Shown: positions 20,517 to 29,600 of the stretch, piece after piece
How positions within the stretch are numbered: position 1 is the first letter of the stretch
Layout of the letters: the number at the start of each line of letters is the position of its first letter
Assembly (NCBI RefSeq): GCF_900188345.1
Contig: NZ_FZOD01000004.1
Coordinates: 41,270-105,269 of the forward strand
Origin: Streptosporangium subroseum
Lineage (GTDB): Bacteria > Actinomycetota > Actinomycetes > Streptosporangiales > Streptosporangiaceae
Direction of reading: 5' to 3'
Length of the DNA stretch: 64,000 nucleotides
Notes under the pieces: generated by a model
The model's database searches: none
What the model was told of the DNA's origin: nothing
What the model saw: only the letters and a program-made list of their open reading frames with translations
Made by a program: the position numbers and the translations under genes

Positions 20517-20605
20517 GCCGCGAGAGAACCCGACGCAGCAAGTGGAGCGGTCCGCGAGGCGCGAATGACCTACGTAACGAGCGAGGAATGGTGAACGGCC
20601 AGTGA
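20513..20605 (+). CDS. Mini-ORF 2, tandem copy of mini-ORF 1
   Basis: 30 residues, beginning MSRERTRRSKWSGPRG and ending RGMVNGQ. ATG at 20513 overlaps the stop of mini-ORF 1; its TGA overlaps the GTG of the second SPFH gene (GTGA at 20602-20605). The tail diverges from copy 1 (ANDLRNE versus TSGPLNE) while length is exactly kept. Confidence 0.45.
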   Translation: MSRERTRRSKWSGPRGANDLRNERGMVNGQ

Positions 20606-21852
20606 GCAACAGAGAGTTCTCCAAGATCAAGGAATCCCTGGCCTCGTGGTCGGAGATCCGCCAGCTGCTGCGCGGCGGCGAGTCCGGCCAGCTCGTCCCC
20701 GTGGTGATCCCCAAGGACCGCCGCGGTTTCGCCTGGGTGGCCCTGCTGTTCCTCGCCCTCTACCTGATGGGTACCGCGGTGCTGGCCGACGGGGCGTTCG
20801 CAGGCCTCGCCGCGATCGGCGCGGTGGTCTCCCTGGCCGCGGCGCTGGTCTGGATGTGGCGCCGGGCGATCATCGAGATCGAGGAGGGCACTACCGGCGT
20901 GCGCAGCCGGTGGGGTGCGATCATCGGCGTCCTGCCCCCGGGACGCCACTACCTGTGGCTGCCGTGGGACCGGGTGGACGCGGTGGTGGACACCTCCACC
21001 GAGATCCCCTACTCCGCTCCGATCGTGGCCTGCCCCACCGCGGAGAACGTGCCGCTGAAGTCGATCGAGTTCTTCCTGAAGTTCCGCATCGTCGACCCGG
21101 TGGCCTTCGTCCGGACGATCGGCGCCGGTAACTTCGACCTCGTGCTCAGCAGTGCCGTACAGGACGCCATCCGCCAGCGCAGCCGCCAGGTCAACACCGA
21201 GCGGGCCTACGACCTGCGCGGATCCGACGTGGGCGACATGCAGGAGCTCCTGACCCGCCAGCTCGGCCGGTACGGCGTGCGGATCACCGGCGCCAACATT
21301 CCCGACGTGCAGTTGCCCGACCAGTACCAGCAGCACCTGGCCACCCGCGAGAAGGTCGCCAAGGAGTTGTCGGCCTTCGAGCGCGAGTGGGAGCTCACCC
21401 GCAAGCGTCGGATCGACACCCTCCTGATGGAGATCGAACGCTCCAAGAAGACGCGTGACGCCCGTATCGTCGAGGTGAGAGCCGCCGCCAACACCGCGCG
21501 TAAGGACGTCGCCCGCATGCTGGAGGAGCACGAGACCGAGGCCCAGCGGGTGCGCTGGGAGATCGAGGCCAAGGGCCGGGCGGAGCTCACCTCCGCGGAG
21601 AACGAGGCGAAGGGGCTGCGCCACCTGGCCGACTCCTACCGCGACAACCGGGCCGTGCTCGAATACGAGCTGGCCCGCCGCCGGCTGGATGTGGGCGCCA
21701 AGCTCGCCGAGAGCGCCCCGCGTCCCGTCGTCGTCCGCACCAGCGGTGCGTCCGGCGAGTCCTCCGCGCTGTCCACCATGCTTCTGGCCCAGATCCTGCC
21801 TCAGCTCAGCAGCGGGAACGGCCAGGTCAGGCCAGCCGTTGAACCCAACTGA
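20602..21852 (+). CDS. SPFH/Band-7 domain membrane protein, second of pair
   Basis: 416 residues. A short N-terminus (SNREFSKIKESLASWSEI) precedes two membrane helices (about 45-90), an SPFH domain starting IIEIEEGTTGVRSRWGAI with SIEFFLKFRIVDPVAF, and a Glu/Arg/Lys-rich coiled coil (about 250-360). It is shorter and clearly diverged from the first SPFH protein. The GTG start at 20602 overlaps the stop of mini-ORF 2. The paired SPFH proteins probably form a hetero-oligomeric membrane scaffold; this is inference from co-operonic arrangement. Confidence 0.88.
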   Translation: MSNREFSKIKESLASWSEIRQLLRGGESGQLVPVVIPKDRRGFAWVALLFLALYLMGTAVLADGAFAGLAAIGAVVSLAAALVWMWRRAIIEIEEGTTGVRSRWGAIIGVLPPGRHYLWLPWDRVDAVVDTSTEIPYSAPIVACPTAENVPLKSIEFFLKFRIVDPVAFVRTIGAGNFDLVLSSAVQDAIRQRSRQVNTERAYDLRGSDVGDMQELLTRQLGRYGVRITGANIPDVQLPDQYQQHLATREKVAKELSAFEREWELTRKRRIDTLLMEIERSKKTRDARIVEVRAAANTARKDVARMLEEHETEAQRVRWEIEAKGRAELTSAENEAKGLRHLADSYRDNRAVLEYELARRRLDVGAKLAESAPRPVVVRTSGASGESSALSTMLLAQILPQLSSGNGQVRPAVEPN

Positions 21853-21880
21853 AAACCTTCTATCCCCTGGGAGTTCCCCG

Positions 21881-22654
21881 ATGGTGTTCCGTAAGCTGAT
21901 GGCCGCGTTCGGCGCAGGTGTCGAGGTCGACACCGTGCTGCAAAACTCCAACGTCCGTCCCGGCGAGGTCCTGCGCGGGCAGGTCAACTTCCGCGGCGGC
22001 GGCTCCGACTACAAGGTCGAGGGCATCTTCATCGACTTCACCGCGGTCGTCGAGGTCGAGAGCGGCGACAACGAGTACAAGTCGACCTACAGCTTCCTGC
22101 GTCAGCAGGTCACCGGGCCCTTCCAGCTCGCCTCGGGCGCCCCCCAGTCGGCCCCCTTCGAGATCCCCGTCCCCTGGGAGACCCCGATCAGCGCCATCGG
22201 CGGCCACCCGCTGCGCGGCATGCAGCTCGGCGTCTCCACCGAGCTCGCCCTGGCCGGCGCGCTCGACAAGGGCGACCGCGATCCGCTGTTCGTCAACCCT
22301 CTGCCCGCCCAGGACCACGTGCTCGGCGCGCTGGACAACATGGGTTTCCGCTTCAAGAAGGCCGACCTGGAGCGTGGCACGCTGCACGGCTCGCAGATGC
22401 CGTTCTTCCAGGAGATCGAGTACTACGCGGGCCGCGAGTACACCCGCCACTTCAACGAGCTGGAGTTGACCTTCATCGCCGGTCCGCACGCGCTGGACGT
22501 CATCCTGGAGGCCGACAAGCGTGGCGGCTTCATGAGCTCCAGTCACGACACCTACAACCGGTTCACGGTCCGCTACAACGACCACCCGGGCCAGGTTGAG
22601 CAGTCGCTCCGCGCCGGTCTCCAGGCCATGGCCCAGAAGCGCGGCTGGTTCTAG
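21881..22654 (+). CDS. Spo0M/SpoOM-family arrestin-like protein
   Basis: 257 residues. It matches the sporulation-control Spo0M family: an N-terminal beta-sandwich beginning MVFRKLMAAFGAGVEVDTVL, the RPGEVLRGQVNFRGG strand, VPWETPISAIGGHPL in the middle and a second beta-sandwich. In Bacillus, Spo0M affects sporulation timing and cytoskeletal contacts; in actinomycetes the role is little known. ATG at 21881 has GGGAG at 7 nt. It ends the SPFH operon and is followed by a strong hairpin. Confidence 0.9.
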   Translation: MVFRKLMAAFGAGVEVDTVLQNSNVRPGEVLRGQVNFRGGGSDYKVEGIFIDFTAVVEVESGDNEYKSTYSFLRQQVTGPFQLASGAPQSAPFEIPVPWETPISAIGGHPLRGMQLGVSTELALAGALDKGDRDPLFVNPLPAQDHVLGALDNMGFRFKKADLERGTLHGSQMPFFQEIEYYAGREYTRHFNELELTFIAGPHALDVILEADKRGGFMSSSHDTYNRFTVRYNDHPGQVEQSLRAGLQAMAQKRGWF

Positions 22655-22687
22655 CCCTCTCCCTCTCGTAGGGCCTTCCGTACGGCC

Positions 22688-22722
22688 GCGCCCCGGTCGC
22701 CGTCACCCGGCGACCGGGGCGC
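22688..22722 (+). terminator. Terminator hairpin after the SPFH-Spo0M operon
   Basis: Perfect 14-bp arms (22688-22701 and 22709-22722) with a 7-nt loop, followed by GCTCGTTTCCC. It is GC-rich, with only a short T-run, as is usual for actinomycetes. Confidence 0.75.
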
Positions 22723-22899
22723 CGCTCGTTTCCCGGAGAGGAGCCGTTCCCTCGCCGCCGAGACGATCCGAGCCGAAGATCTTTGGGTACGTAAAATGAT
22801 TACCAAGGCGGAGCATGGAGTATGCCCGGGTCCAGACCTACGATGACGACGTGACCATGACAGCGGGGGCTGACTGCCGACGGGACGAGCGGGGCTTAC

Positions 22900-23913
22900 A
22901 TGGGGCGGATTGCACGGTTCGGGGCATGGCTCGGTAAGAACGTCGACGGTTTCATCGCGCTGCTCCTCGCCGTGGGCGTCGGCGTGGTGGGGCTGTTCCA
23001 GGACGTCTTCAAAGATAAAGACGCTGTCCAACAGGTGATCGCGTCCGGGACCCTCCTCGTGCTGGCCCTGCTGGCCACCACCATCCTGCGCGACCGCTGG
23101 CGGCAGGAGCCGGTCGAGGCGGCGATCAGGGAGAGCTTCACCAGCACCGCGGCGCTTCCCGGCCGGCTGGAGCGGCTGGAGGGGGTGGTCGACGAGGCCG
23201 GGAGGGCGCTGCAGGATCTGTCGGTCGTGCACGTGCTCAACGGCGCCGAGGAGATCGCCAAGGCGCACGCCGAGGGCCGCGGGGAGACCGACCGCTGGAT
23301 CTTCAAAGGCGGCACGGGCACCTACTTCCGCGCGGTGACGCTGCCCGAGTGCGTCACCGCGGCCAGAAAGGAGCGGCGCGCGCTGCTGATGCGCCTGGAG
23401 ATCCTCGACCCGGGCAACGAGCGGGTCTGCGAGGCCTACGCCCGCTTCCGGCGGTCGATGTCGCAGGAGCCGGACGGCACGGGAGAGGTCTGGACACCCG
23501 AGCGCACCCGCAAGGAGTCCTACGCCACCATCCTGGCGGGCTGCTGGTACCACCAGCGGTTCGGCCTGCTGGAGATCCACATCGGGCTGTCGGCCACGAT
23601 GACCACGTTCCGCTGGGACCTCTCGTCGGCATCGCTGATCATCACGGGAGAGGACCCCCGGCGGGCGCTCCTGGCTCGCCGGGGGTCCTTCTACTACGAC
23701 AGCTGCATCACCGAACTGATGACCAGCCTGGAGCAGGCCAAGCGGGTGCCGATCGAGCTGGGCAGGTCGGTCCCGCTCAGCGAGGAGCCCACGATCGAGG
23801 AGGTGCGCAGGCTGTTCGAGACCCTCGGCCTGCCGCTCCCCCGCTCCTACACCGACAGGGACATCGGCGATCTCACGCGAAAGGCGCTTCGGGCGAAGAA
23901 CCCGTACCTGTGA
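22900..23913 (+). CDS. Conserved membrane-anchored protein of unknown function
   Basis: 337 residues. Two N-terminal membrane helices (about 16-35 and 49-66) are followed by a short coiled segment (LPGRLERLEGVVDEAGRAL) and a large soluble domain from ~125. The soluble part has a notable GGTGTYFR followed by RRALLMRLEILDPGNERVCEAYARFRR, which faintly recalls HKD/phospholipase-D-like folds, but the catalytic HxK pair is not seen. I cannot name the family. It overlaps the next gene by 1 bp (TGATG), so it is the first gene of a three-gene unit with a cupin-like and an inositol-phosphatase-like protein. Confidence 0.75.
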   Translation: MGRIARFGAWLGKNVDGFIALLLAVGVGVVGLFQDVFKDKDAVQQVIASGTLLVLALLATTILRDRWRQEPVEAAIRESFTSTAALPGRLERLEGVVDEAGRALQDLSVVHVLNGAEEIAKAHAEGRGETDRWIFKGGTGTYFRAVTLPECVTAARKERRALLMRLEILDPGNERVCEAYARFRRSMSQEPDGTGEVWTPERTRKESYATILAGCWYHQRFGLLEIHIGLSATMTTFRWDLSSASLIITGEDPRRALLARRGSFYYDSCITELMTSLEQAKRVPIELGRSVPLSEEPTIEEVRRLFETLGLPLPRSYTDRDIGDLTRKALRAKNPYL

Positions 23914-24557
23914 TGAGATATCAGGATCTGTACGATGAGATGATCAACGGTACGGCGCGCGACTCCCTGCCCGGCTGGGCACGGGGGGTCCTCAAGGCCA
24001 TCGGTTCCGGCGACTCTCCGGTCACCGCCGTCCGCCATCCGCTGGGCTTCCTCTGCCTGCCGCTGGAACGGACCGAGGAGCACGGCGTGTGCGTGCACGT
24101 CTGGTCCGGCGCGCTTCCGCACGCCGCCTCCACCACCTCGCAGATCCACTGTCACAGCTGGGACCTGGTCAGTCACGTGCTGTACGGCCGGGTCGAGAAC
24201 GTTCGCGCCGACGTCAGCGACACGACCTCGGCCGTCACCCACCGGATCTTCGAGGTGGTCAGCGAGACCGACGGCGACCACATCCGGCCGACTCCGCGTA
24301 CCGTCAGGTGCGACTGGGGAACGAGCGAGGTGTTCGGTCCAGGCCAGACCTACACCCTGCCGGCCGGGGTTTTTCACTCCAGCCTGATCCCCGGCGACGG
24401 GGAGACCGCGACGATCGCGCTCGGCCGGGGTCGTCCGGGCCACAGCGATCTGTCACTGGGTGCGCCGGACCTCCCCGCCCACCTCATCTCCCGATACCGT
24501 TGCGACGCGCGGGAGACCTCCCGCATCGCGCTGCACGCCGCCGGGCATCTGGTCTAG
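23913..24557 (+). CDS. Cupin-like protein of unknown function
   Basis: 214 residues. A beta-barrel with cupin-type signatures is suggested: SQIHCHSWDLVSHVLYGRVEN (His pair around 79-81, Gly at the turn) and, later, YTLPAGVFHSSLIPGDGETATI, which fits the second cupin motif with its His. It may bind a metal and a small polar ligand. The ATG at 23913 shares one base with the stop of the upstream gene. It is followed at 11 bp by the inositol-monophosphatase-family gene. No catalytic role can be assigned. Confidence 0.7.
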   Translation: MRYQDLYDEMINGTARDSLPGWARGVLKAIGSGDSPVTAVRHPLGFLCLPLERTEEHGVCVHVWSGALPHAASTTSQIHCHSWDLVSHVLYGRVENVRADVSDTTSAVTHRIFEVVSETDGDHIRPTPRTVRCDWGTSEVFGPGQTYTLPAGVFHSSLIPGDGETATIALGRGRPGHSDLSLGAPDLPAHLISRYRCDARETSRIALHAAGHLV

Positions 24558-24568
24558 GAGGACCTCGT

Positions 24569-25390
24569 ATGACCAGTGAAACGGACCTGGAACACGCCCG
24601 CCGGATCGCCGTCGACGCCGCGGAGGCGGCCGGGCTGCTGCTCTCCGCGGGGACCGGCGGGATCGTCGAGATCAACTCCAAGGGCGATCACGGTGACGTG
24701 GTCACCAACCTGGACCTGGCCGCGGAGAAGCTGCTGCTCGAACGGGTGCTGACCGCCTTTCCCGGCCACGCGGTGATCGCCGAGGAGTCGGGAAGGCTCG
24801 GAGAGCCGGGATCCGAGTGGACCTGGGTCATCGACCCTCTGGACGGCACCAACAACGTCGCGATCGGCCTGCCGCTGTACGCCGTGGGCCTGGCCCTGTG
24901 CAGGGACGGCCGGCCCGAACTGGGGGTCGTGCACGAGCCGGTGACCGGCAGGACCTGGTCGGCGATACGGGGCCGGGGCGCCCTCGGGCCTGGAGGCCCG
25001 CTGACCACTCCGCCCTACCGCCCCGCCGCTCACGGTCCCGTGCTGGCCTGGATCCAGGGGTACGGCGTGCGGCGCGGCGACGCCGTGGCGGGGGCGCTGA
25101 AGGCCGGGCTGGACGAGCACGCCCGCCGGGTCCTGAGACTCTGGGCTCCGCTGCTCGCCTGGGTGATGCTCGCCCGGGGGGACATCGACGGGATCATCGG
25201 CTACCGGACCGGGATCGTCGATCTGCCGGGCGGCCTGCTGATCGCACGGGAGGCCGGAGCGCTGGTCACGGCCTTCGACGGCACGCCCTTCGACGCTCCG
25301 CTGTCGGGGGACGGGCACGACTTCGTCGCGAGCCGGCCCGGACTCCTGGACGACCTGCTGGAGCTCGTCGGGGACAGGATCAGGCGGTGA
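24569..25390 (+). CDS. Inositol monophosphatase family protein
   Basis: 273 residues. Mg2+-dependent sugar-phosphatase fold with the metal-binding motifs VIAEES (Glu), WVIDPLDGTNN (the family signature) and, near the C-terminus, GIVDLPGGLLIAREAGA, in which the usual Trp before Asp is Val. The substrate could be inositol phosphate, a histidinol-phosphate-like or a nucleotide substrate such as PAP; context does not decide. ATG at 24569 follows AGGAGGACCTCGT, a strong ribosome-binding site. It is the last gene of the three-gene unit and overlaps the 3' end of the convergent permease gene by 11 bp. Confidence 0.88.
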   Translation: MTSETDLEHARRIAVDAAEAAGLLLSAGTGGIVEINSKGDHGDVVTNLDLAAEKLLLERVLTAFPGHAVIAEESGRLGEPGSEWTWVIDPLDGTNNVAIGLPLYAVGLALCRDGRPELGVVHEPVTGRTWSAIRGRGALGPGGPLTTPPYRPAAHGPVLAWIQGYGVRRGDAVAGALKAGLDEHARRVLRLWAPLLAWVMLARGDIDGIIGYRTGIVDLPGGLLIAREAGALVTAFDGTPFDAPLSGDGHDFVASRPGLLDDLLELVGDRIRR

Positions 25391-26561
25391 GCAGCAGCGC
25401 GCCCACGGTCGCGCCCACGCCGACCACGGCCAGCCCGGCCCCGGCCAGAACGAACGTCGGGATCGGCACCCGCACCCCGCTGCGGCGGCACCACTCGAAC
25501 CACAGCAGGATGGCGAGCGAGGCCCACGGGGTGATCACCGAGCCGACGTTGGTGCCGATGAGCAGCGCCAGCAGCTGGTCCTGGTTGCCCACCGGGATGA
25601 CCTTCTCCACCGCGGTGTAGGCGGGCAGGTTGTTGATCAGGTTGGCCAGTCCGGTGCCTATGGCCGATGCCCGGTAGGCCCCGTCACCGCCGCCGCCGGT
25701 CCCGGCCAGGGCGCCCAGCACGTCCGCCAGGCCGTACCGGCTCAGGGTGGGAACCACCAGGAACAGGCCGGTGACGAAGACCAGCAGCTGCCACGGAAAC
25801 AACGCGAAGGTGAGTTTGGAGCGGTCGCGCCAGGCGAAGGCCGCGATCATCAGCACCGCGGCGGCCAGGGCGGCCACCTCGATCGGCAGCTCCAGCAGGA
25901 TGGCGGCGATGAACAGCAGGCACACCACGGCCGCCGTACGGAACAGCACCGGGTCGGCGACCGGCTCGGGGACCGGCGGGTCGTAGCGGTCGGCGCCGCG
26001 CCGGCCACGCCGCCAGAAGAACACCCACAGGAAGACCATCGTGACCATGATGGAGACGAGCTGTGGGAACCAGAGCCGCCCGGCGAACTCCTGGACCGAC
26101 ATGTCCAGCCGCTCCATGGCCAGCAGGTTGGTCAGGTTCGAGATCGGCAGGAGCAGGCTGGCGGTGTTGGCCAGCCAGACGGTGGTCATGGCCAGCGGCA
26201 GGGCGGCGATCCCGGTCCTGGCCGCCAGCGCGAGCATGACGGGTGTCAGCAGCACCGCCGTCGTGTCCAGGTTCAGGAACATGGTGACCAGCGACGCGAA
26301 GGCCGTGCACAGCAGGAACAGCGCCAGGTAGTTTCCCCGCCCGGCCGTCGCCATCCGGGTCGCGATCACGTCGAAGACCTGGGCTTCCTTGGTCAACTCC
26401 GCCAGAACGATCACGGCGCCGAGGAACAGCAGGATGGGCGCGATCCGCGCCAGCTGGTCCCCGGCCTCCCGCACCGGGAGCAACCCGGTGACGACGAACA
26501 ACAGGCCCAGCCCGAGCAGGCCGATCCGGATCCGGTCCAGAACGCTCAATCGCCGCAACAC
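25380..26561 (-). CDS. ArsB/NhaD-type (ion transporter superfamily) membrane permease
   Basis: About 393 residues from the GTG at 26561; an in-frame TTG at 26624 is an alternative. Ten to eleven hydrophobic segments are seen. Typical ion-transporter features include the LFLGAVIVLAELTKEAQVFDVIA segment, LVTMFLNLDTTAVLLTPVM with its helix-breaking Asn-Leu-Asp-Thr, and a repeated NLINNLPAYTAV / TNVGSVITPWASLAILLW in the second half. This fits ArsB, NhaD or SLC13-like carriers. Arsenite specificity cannot be claimed, as no ars genes are nearby. Its 3' end overlaps the inositol-phosphatase gene by 11 bp. Confidence 0.85.
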   Translation of the reverse strand: MLRRLSVLDRIRIGLLGLGLLFVVTGLLPVREAGDQLARIAPILLFLGAVIVLAELTKEAQVFDVIATRMATAGRGNYLALFLLCTAFASLVTMFLNLDTTAVLLTPVMLALAARTGIAALPLAMTTVWLANTASLLLPISNLTNLLAMERLDMSVQEFAGRLWFPQLVSIMVTMVFLWVFFWRRGRRGADRYDPPVPEPVADPVLFRTAAVVCLLFIAAILLELPIEVAALAAAVLMIAAFAWRDRSKLTFALFPWQLLVFVTGLFLVVPTLSRYGLADVLGALAGTGGGGDGAYRASAIGTGLANLINNLPAYTAVEKVIPVGNQDQLLALLIGTNVGSVITPWASLAILLWFEWCRRSGVRVPIPTFVLAGAGLAVVGVGATVGALLLTA

Positions 26562-26683
26562 AATCCGCCATGATCCACCAAACCGGACGAGATTGCACCT
26601 GCTCCCTTGATCGAAGTACTCCAAAACCCCGCCGCGGCGGGCGATACTGAATTTCGGGCACGGCGGCGAGGGATGGGGACGCG

Positions 26684-29600
26684 ATGGCTCGGGACGACAG
26701 GCCGATCGACATCTTCGTCAGTTACTCCCCCGCCGACGAACGGTGGGCCTCCTGGATCGCGTGGGAGCTGGAGGCCGCCGGATACCGGACGATGATCCAG
26801 GCGTGGGACTTCGTGCCGGGAACGCAGTTCATCGAGTTCATGGACCGGGGCGTCAGCGAGGCCGCCCTGGTGGTGGCGGTGCTGTCGCGAAACTACCTCA
26901 GGTCGCGCTGGGGGCGGATGGAGTGGCAGGCCGCGCTCCGCGCCGACCCGGAGAACCCCTCCAACAAGCTGGTGACGATCCGGCTGGAGGACTGCCCGCT
27001 GGAGGGGCTGCTGTCCACGATCACCTGGGTGGACCTGGTGGGGGTGGCCGACCCCGAGCAGGCGCGGGCGCTGCTGCTCAACCGCATCGCCCAGGCGCTG
27101 GCGGGCCGGGCCAAGCCGCTGGAGCGGCCGTCGTTCCCCAACGGCCCCCTGACCATCCCCGGCCAGGTGCTCTCCACGCCCGCCCGGCGCGAGTCCTCGC
27201 GGACGCGCCGTACGCCGGTGGCGCCGCCCGCCTATCCTGCCGGGCCGTCGACGTACGCCCCGCGCGAGTCGATCACGCTGCTGCACATCGCGGGCTCCCG
27301 GTTCGGCAGGGGGCTGGCCGAGGAGGGCGAGCCGCTGACGGCCGAGGAGCTGCAGCCGAGGATCTGGGCGGATCTGACCCGGCTGCGGGACTCCGGCCTG
27401 CCCCGTCCCGACCTGATGGTGGTGACCGGCGACCTGACCGAGTCAGGCAGCCGCAGGGAGTTCGGCGAGGCCGCGACCTTCCTGACCGGGCTGCGGGTGC
27501 TGCTCGGCCTGGAGCCGCAGCGGTTGATCGTCGTTCCCGGGCCGAGGGACATCACGAAGGCGGCCTCCCGGGCCTACTTCAGCAACTGCGAGGCCGACGA
27601 CGTCCGCCCGCAACCTCCCTACTGGCCCAAATGGCGGCACTTCACCGGCCTGTTCGAGGAGCTCTACCTGGGGCTCGACGGCCCGGAGTTCGACAGCGCC
27701 CAGCCGTGGACGCTCTTCTCCATACCGGAGCTCAAGGTCGTGATCGCCGGCCTGAACTCCACCATGGCGATGAGCCACCGCGAGGAGGACCTGTACGGCT
27801 TCGTGGGGGAGGCGCAGGCCGCGTGGTTCGCCGAGCGGCTACGGCCGTTCGAGGAGTCGGGCTGGCTGCGGATCGGCGCGGTCGGCCACCCGCCGTCGCC
27901 GTCCCGCCTGCGCGACACCGCCACGCTCGAACACCTGCTGGGCGGCCGGCTCAACCTTCTGCTGCACGGGGCGGGCGAGGGGCGCCTGAAGAGCCTCACC
28001 TGCCTGCCCGCGCTCGGTCCCGGCCGCCATCAGCTCATCGAGGTGACCTCCGGCGGTCTGCGCCGCTGGGACCGGAACGGGGGAGATCTCACCCCCGCCG
28101 AGGAGGCCTCGCACCGCTGGCACGCGACGGGGCTGACCTTCTCCGCGGGAGAGCTCGCGCCCGCCCTGCCCCCGCAGGCCCTCCCCGCCGTCGAACCCGA
28201 ACGGGCCGCGAGCCCGGCCGCGCTGCTGCTGGAGCGGATCGCGGAGGTCTGCGAGGCCAGGCACGAACGGGCCAAGATCAGGAGGGTGGCCGGCGACATC
28301 CCGCAGCTGCTGGTCACCTACCCCGAGGACGGCTTCATCAGGCAGCTCAGGATCGGCGCGCACGCCGGCGAGCTGACCTCAGGCGACGTGGAGGTCTTCG
28401 CCGGGCAGGTGCACGCCTCGGGGCTGGAGCACGGCGCCGAACTGGTCTACCAGGGGCCGCCGCCCGCTCAGGCGCTCCGCGAGGAGATGACCCGGCGCGG
28501 GCTGCGGCTGCGCAGCTTCACCGAGTTCCAGGGACTGCTCGACCTGACGGGATACGTGGCCGACCAGACGGCGCGGCTGCGCGCGGACCGGCGCTACCCG
28601 CAGGAGCTGTACGTCACGCAGCGTTTCAGGGAGCTGGACCGGCCCGACCAGCCGGTCAAGGACGGGCTCACCGACGAGCTGATGCGGCTGCTGGCCACCG
28701 ACCACGGCCGGTTCCTGCTGGTGCTGGGCGACTTCGGGCACGGCAAGACCTTCGCCCTGCGCGAGCTGGCCAGGCGGATCCCGGTGGAGTTGCCCCACCT
28801 GGCGCCCATCCTGATCGAGCTGCGCGCGCTGGACAAGGCGCACTCGGTGGACGGCCTGGTCGCCGCGCACCTGGCCAACCACGGCGAGGACGTCATCGAC
28901 CTGAAGGCCTTCCACTACATGCTCCGCCAGGGGCGCATCGTGCTGCTGTTCGACGGGTTCGACGAGCTGGTGACCCGGATGACCTACGAGCGGGCCGCCG
29001 ACCACCTGGACACGCTGCTGCAGGCCGCCGAGGACAAGGCGAAGATCGTCGTGGCCAGCCGCACCCAGCACTTCAAGTCCAGCGCCCAGGTGCTCACCAA
29101 GCTCGGCGAGAAGGTGGGGCTCCTGCCGCAGCGGCGCGTCCTCAGCGTCGAGGACTTCACCCGCCCGCAGATCCGCGCCTACCTCGTCAACCGCTACGAC
29201 GGCGACGAGGTCGCGGCGCAGGACCGCTTCTCGCTGATGAGCGACATCGAGGACCTGCTCGGGCTGGCCAGGAACCCGCGCATGCTCAGCTTCATCGCCG
29301 AGCTCGACGACCAGCGCCTCGCCACCGTGGCCCAGGCCAGGCACACCATCAGCGCGGCGATGCTGTACCAGGAGATCCTGGGCTCCTGGCTCGCCTTCGA
29401 GGAGCACCGGGTGAGCGGGGTGCGCGGCACGCCCACCGGGCTGCGCACCGAGGAGCTGTGGCAGGCGGTGACCACGCTGGCGCTGCGGCTGTGGGAGAGC
29501 GGCGAGGCATATCTGCGGCCCGCGGAGCTGGCGGAGGTCGCCGAGACGCTGACCGGCCTGGCCGACGGGCAGCTTTCCGGCCAGCAGACCGCGCACGCGG

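Larger units (their letters stand above)
20419..20611 (+). repeat. 89-bp tandem duplication spanning the mini-ORFs
   Basis: Copy 1 starts at 20419 and copy 2 at 20508, so the period is 89 bp. The first ~53 bp of each copy are identical and the rest diverge. A third, more diverged start of the same unit is visible at 20597-20611 around the second SPFH start codon. 89 bp equals 31 codons less the 4-bp overlap, so the repeat preserves the ATGA coupling geometry. Confidence 0.9.

Noticed and set aside
22815..22934. Small ORF (MEYARVQTYDDD...) just before the two-TM gene
   Set aside because: It overlaps the start of the downstream gene and has only a weak AGGCGGAG; nothing supports coding beyond an open frame.
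25380..26561. Arsenic-resistance operon
   Set aside because: The permease resembles ArsB only at superfamily level; no arsR, arsC or arsA gene lies nearby.
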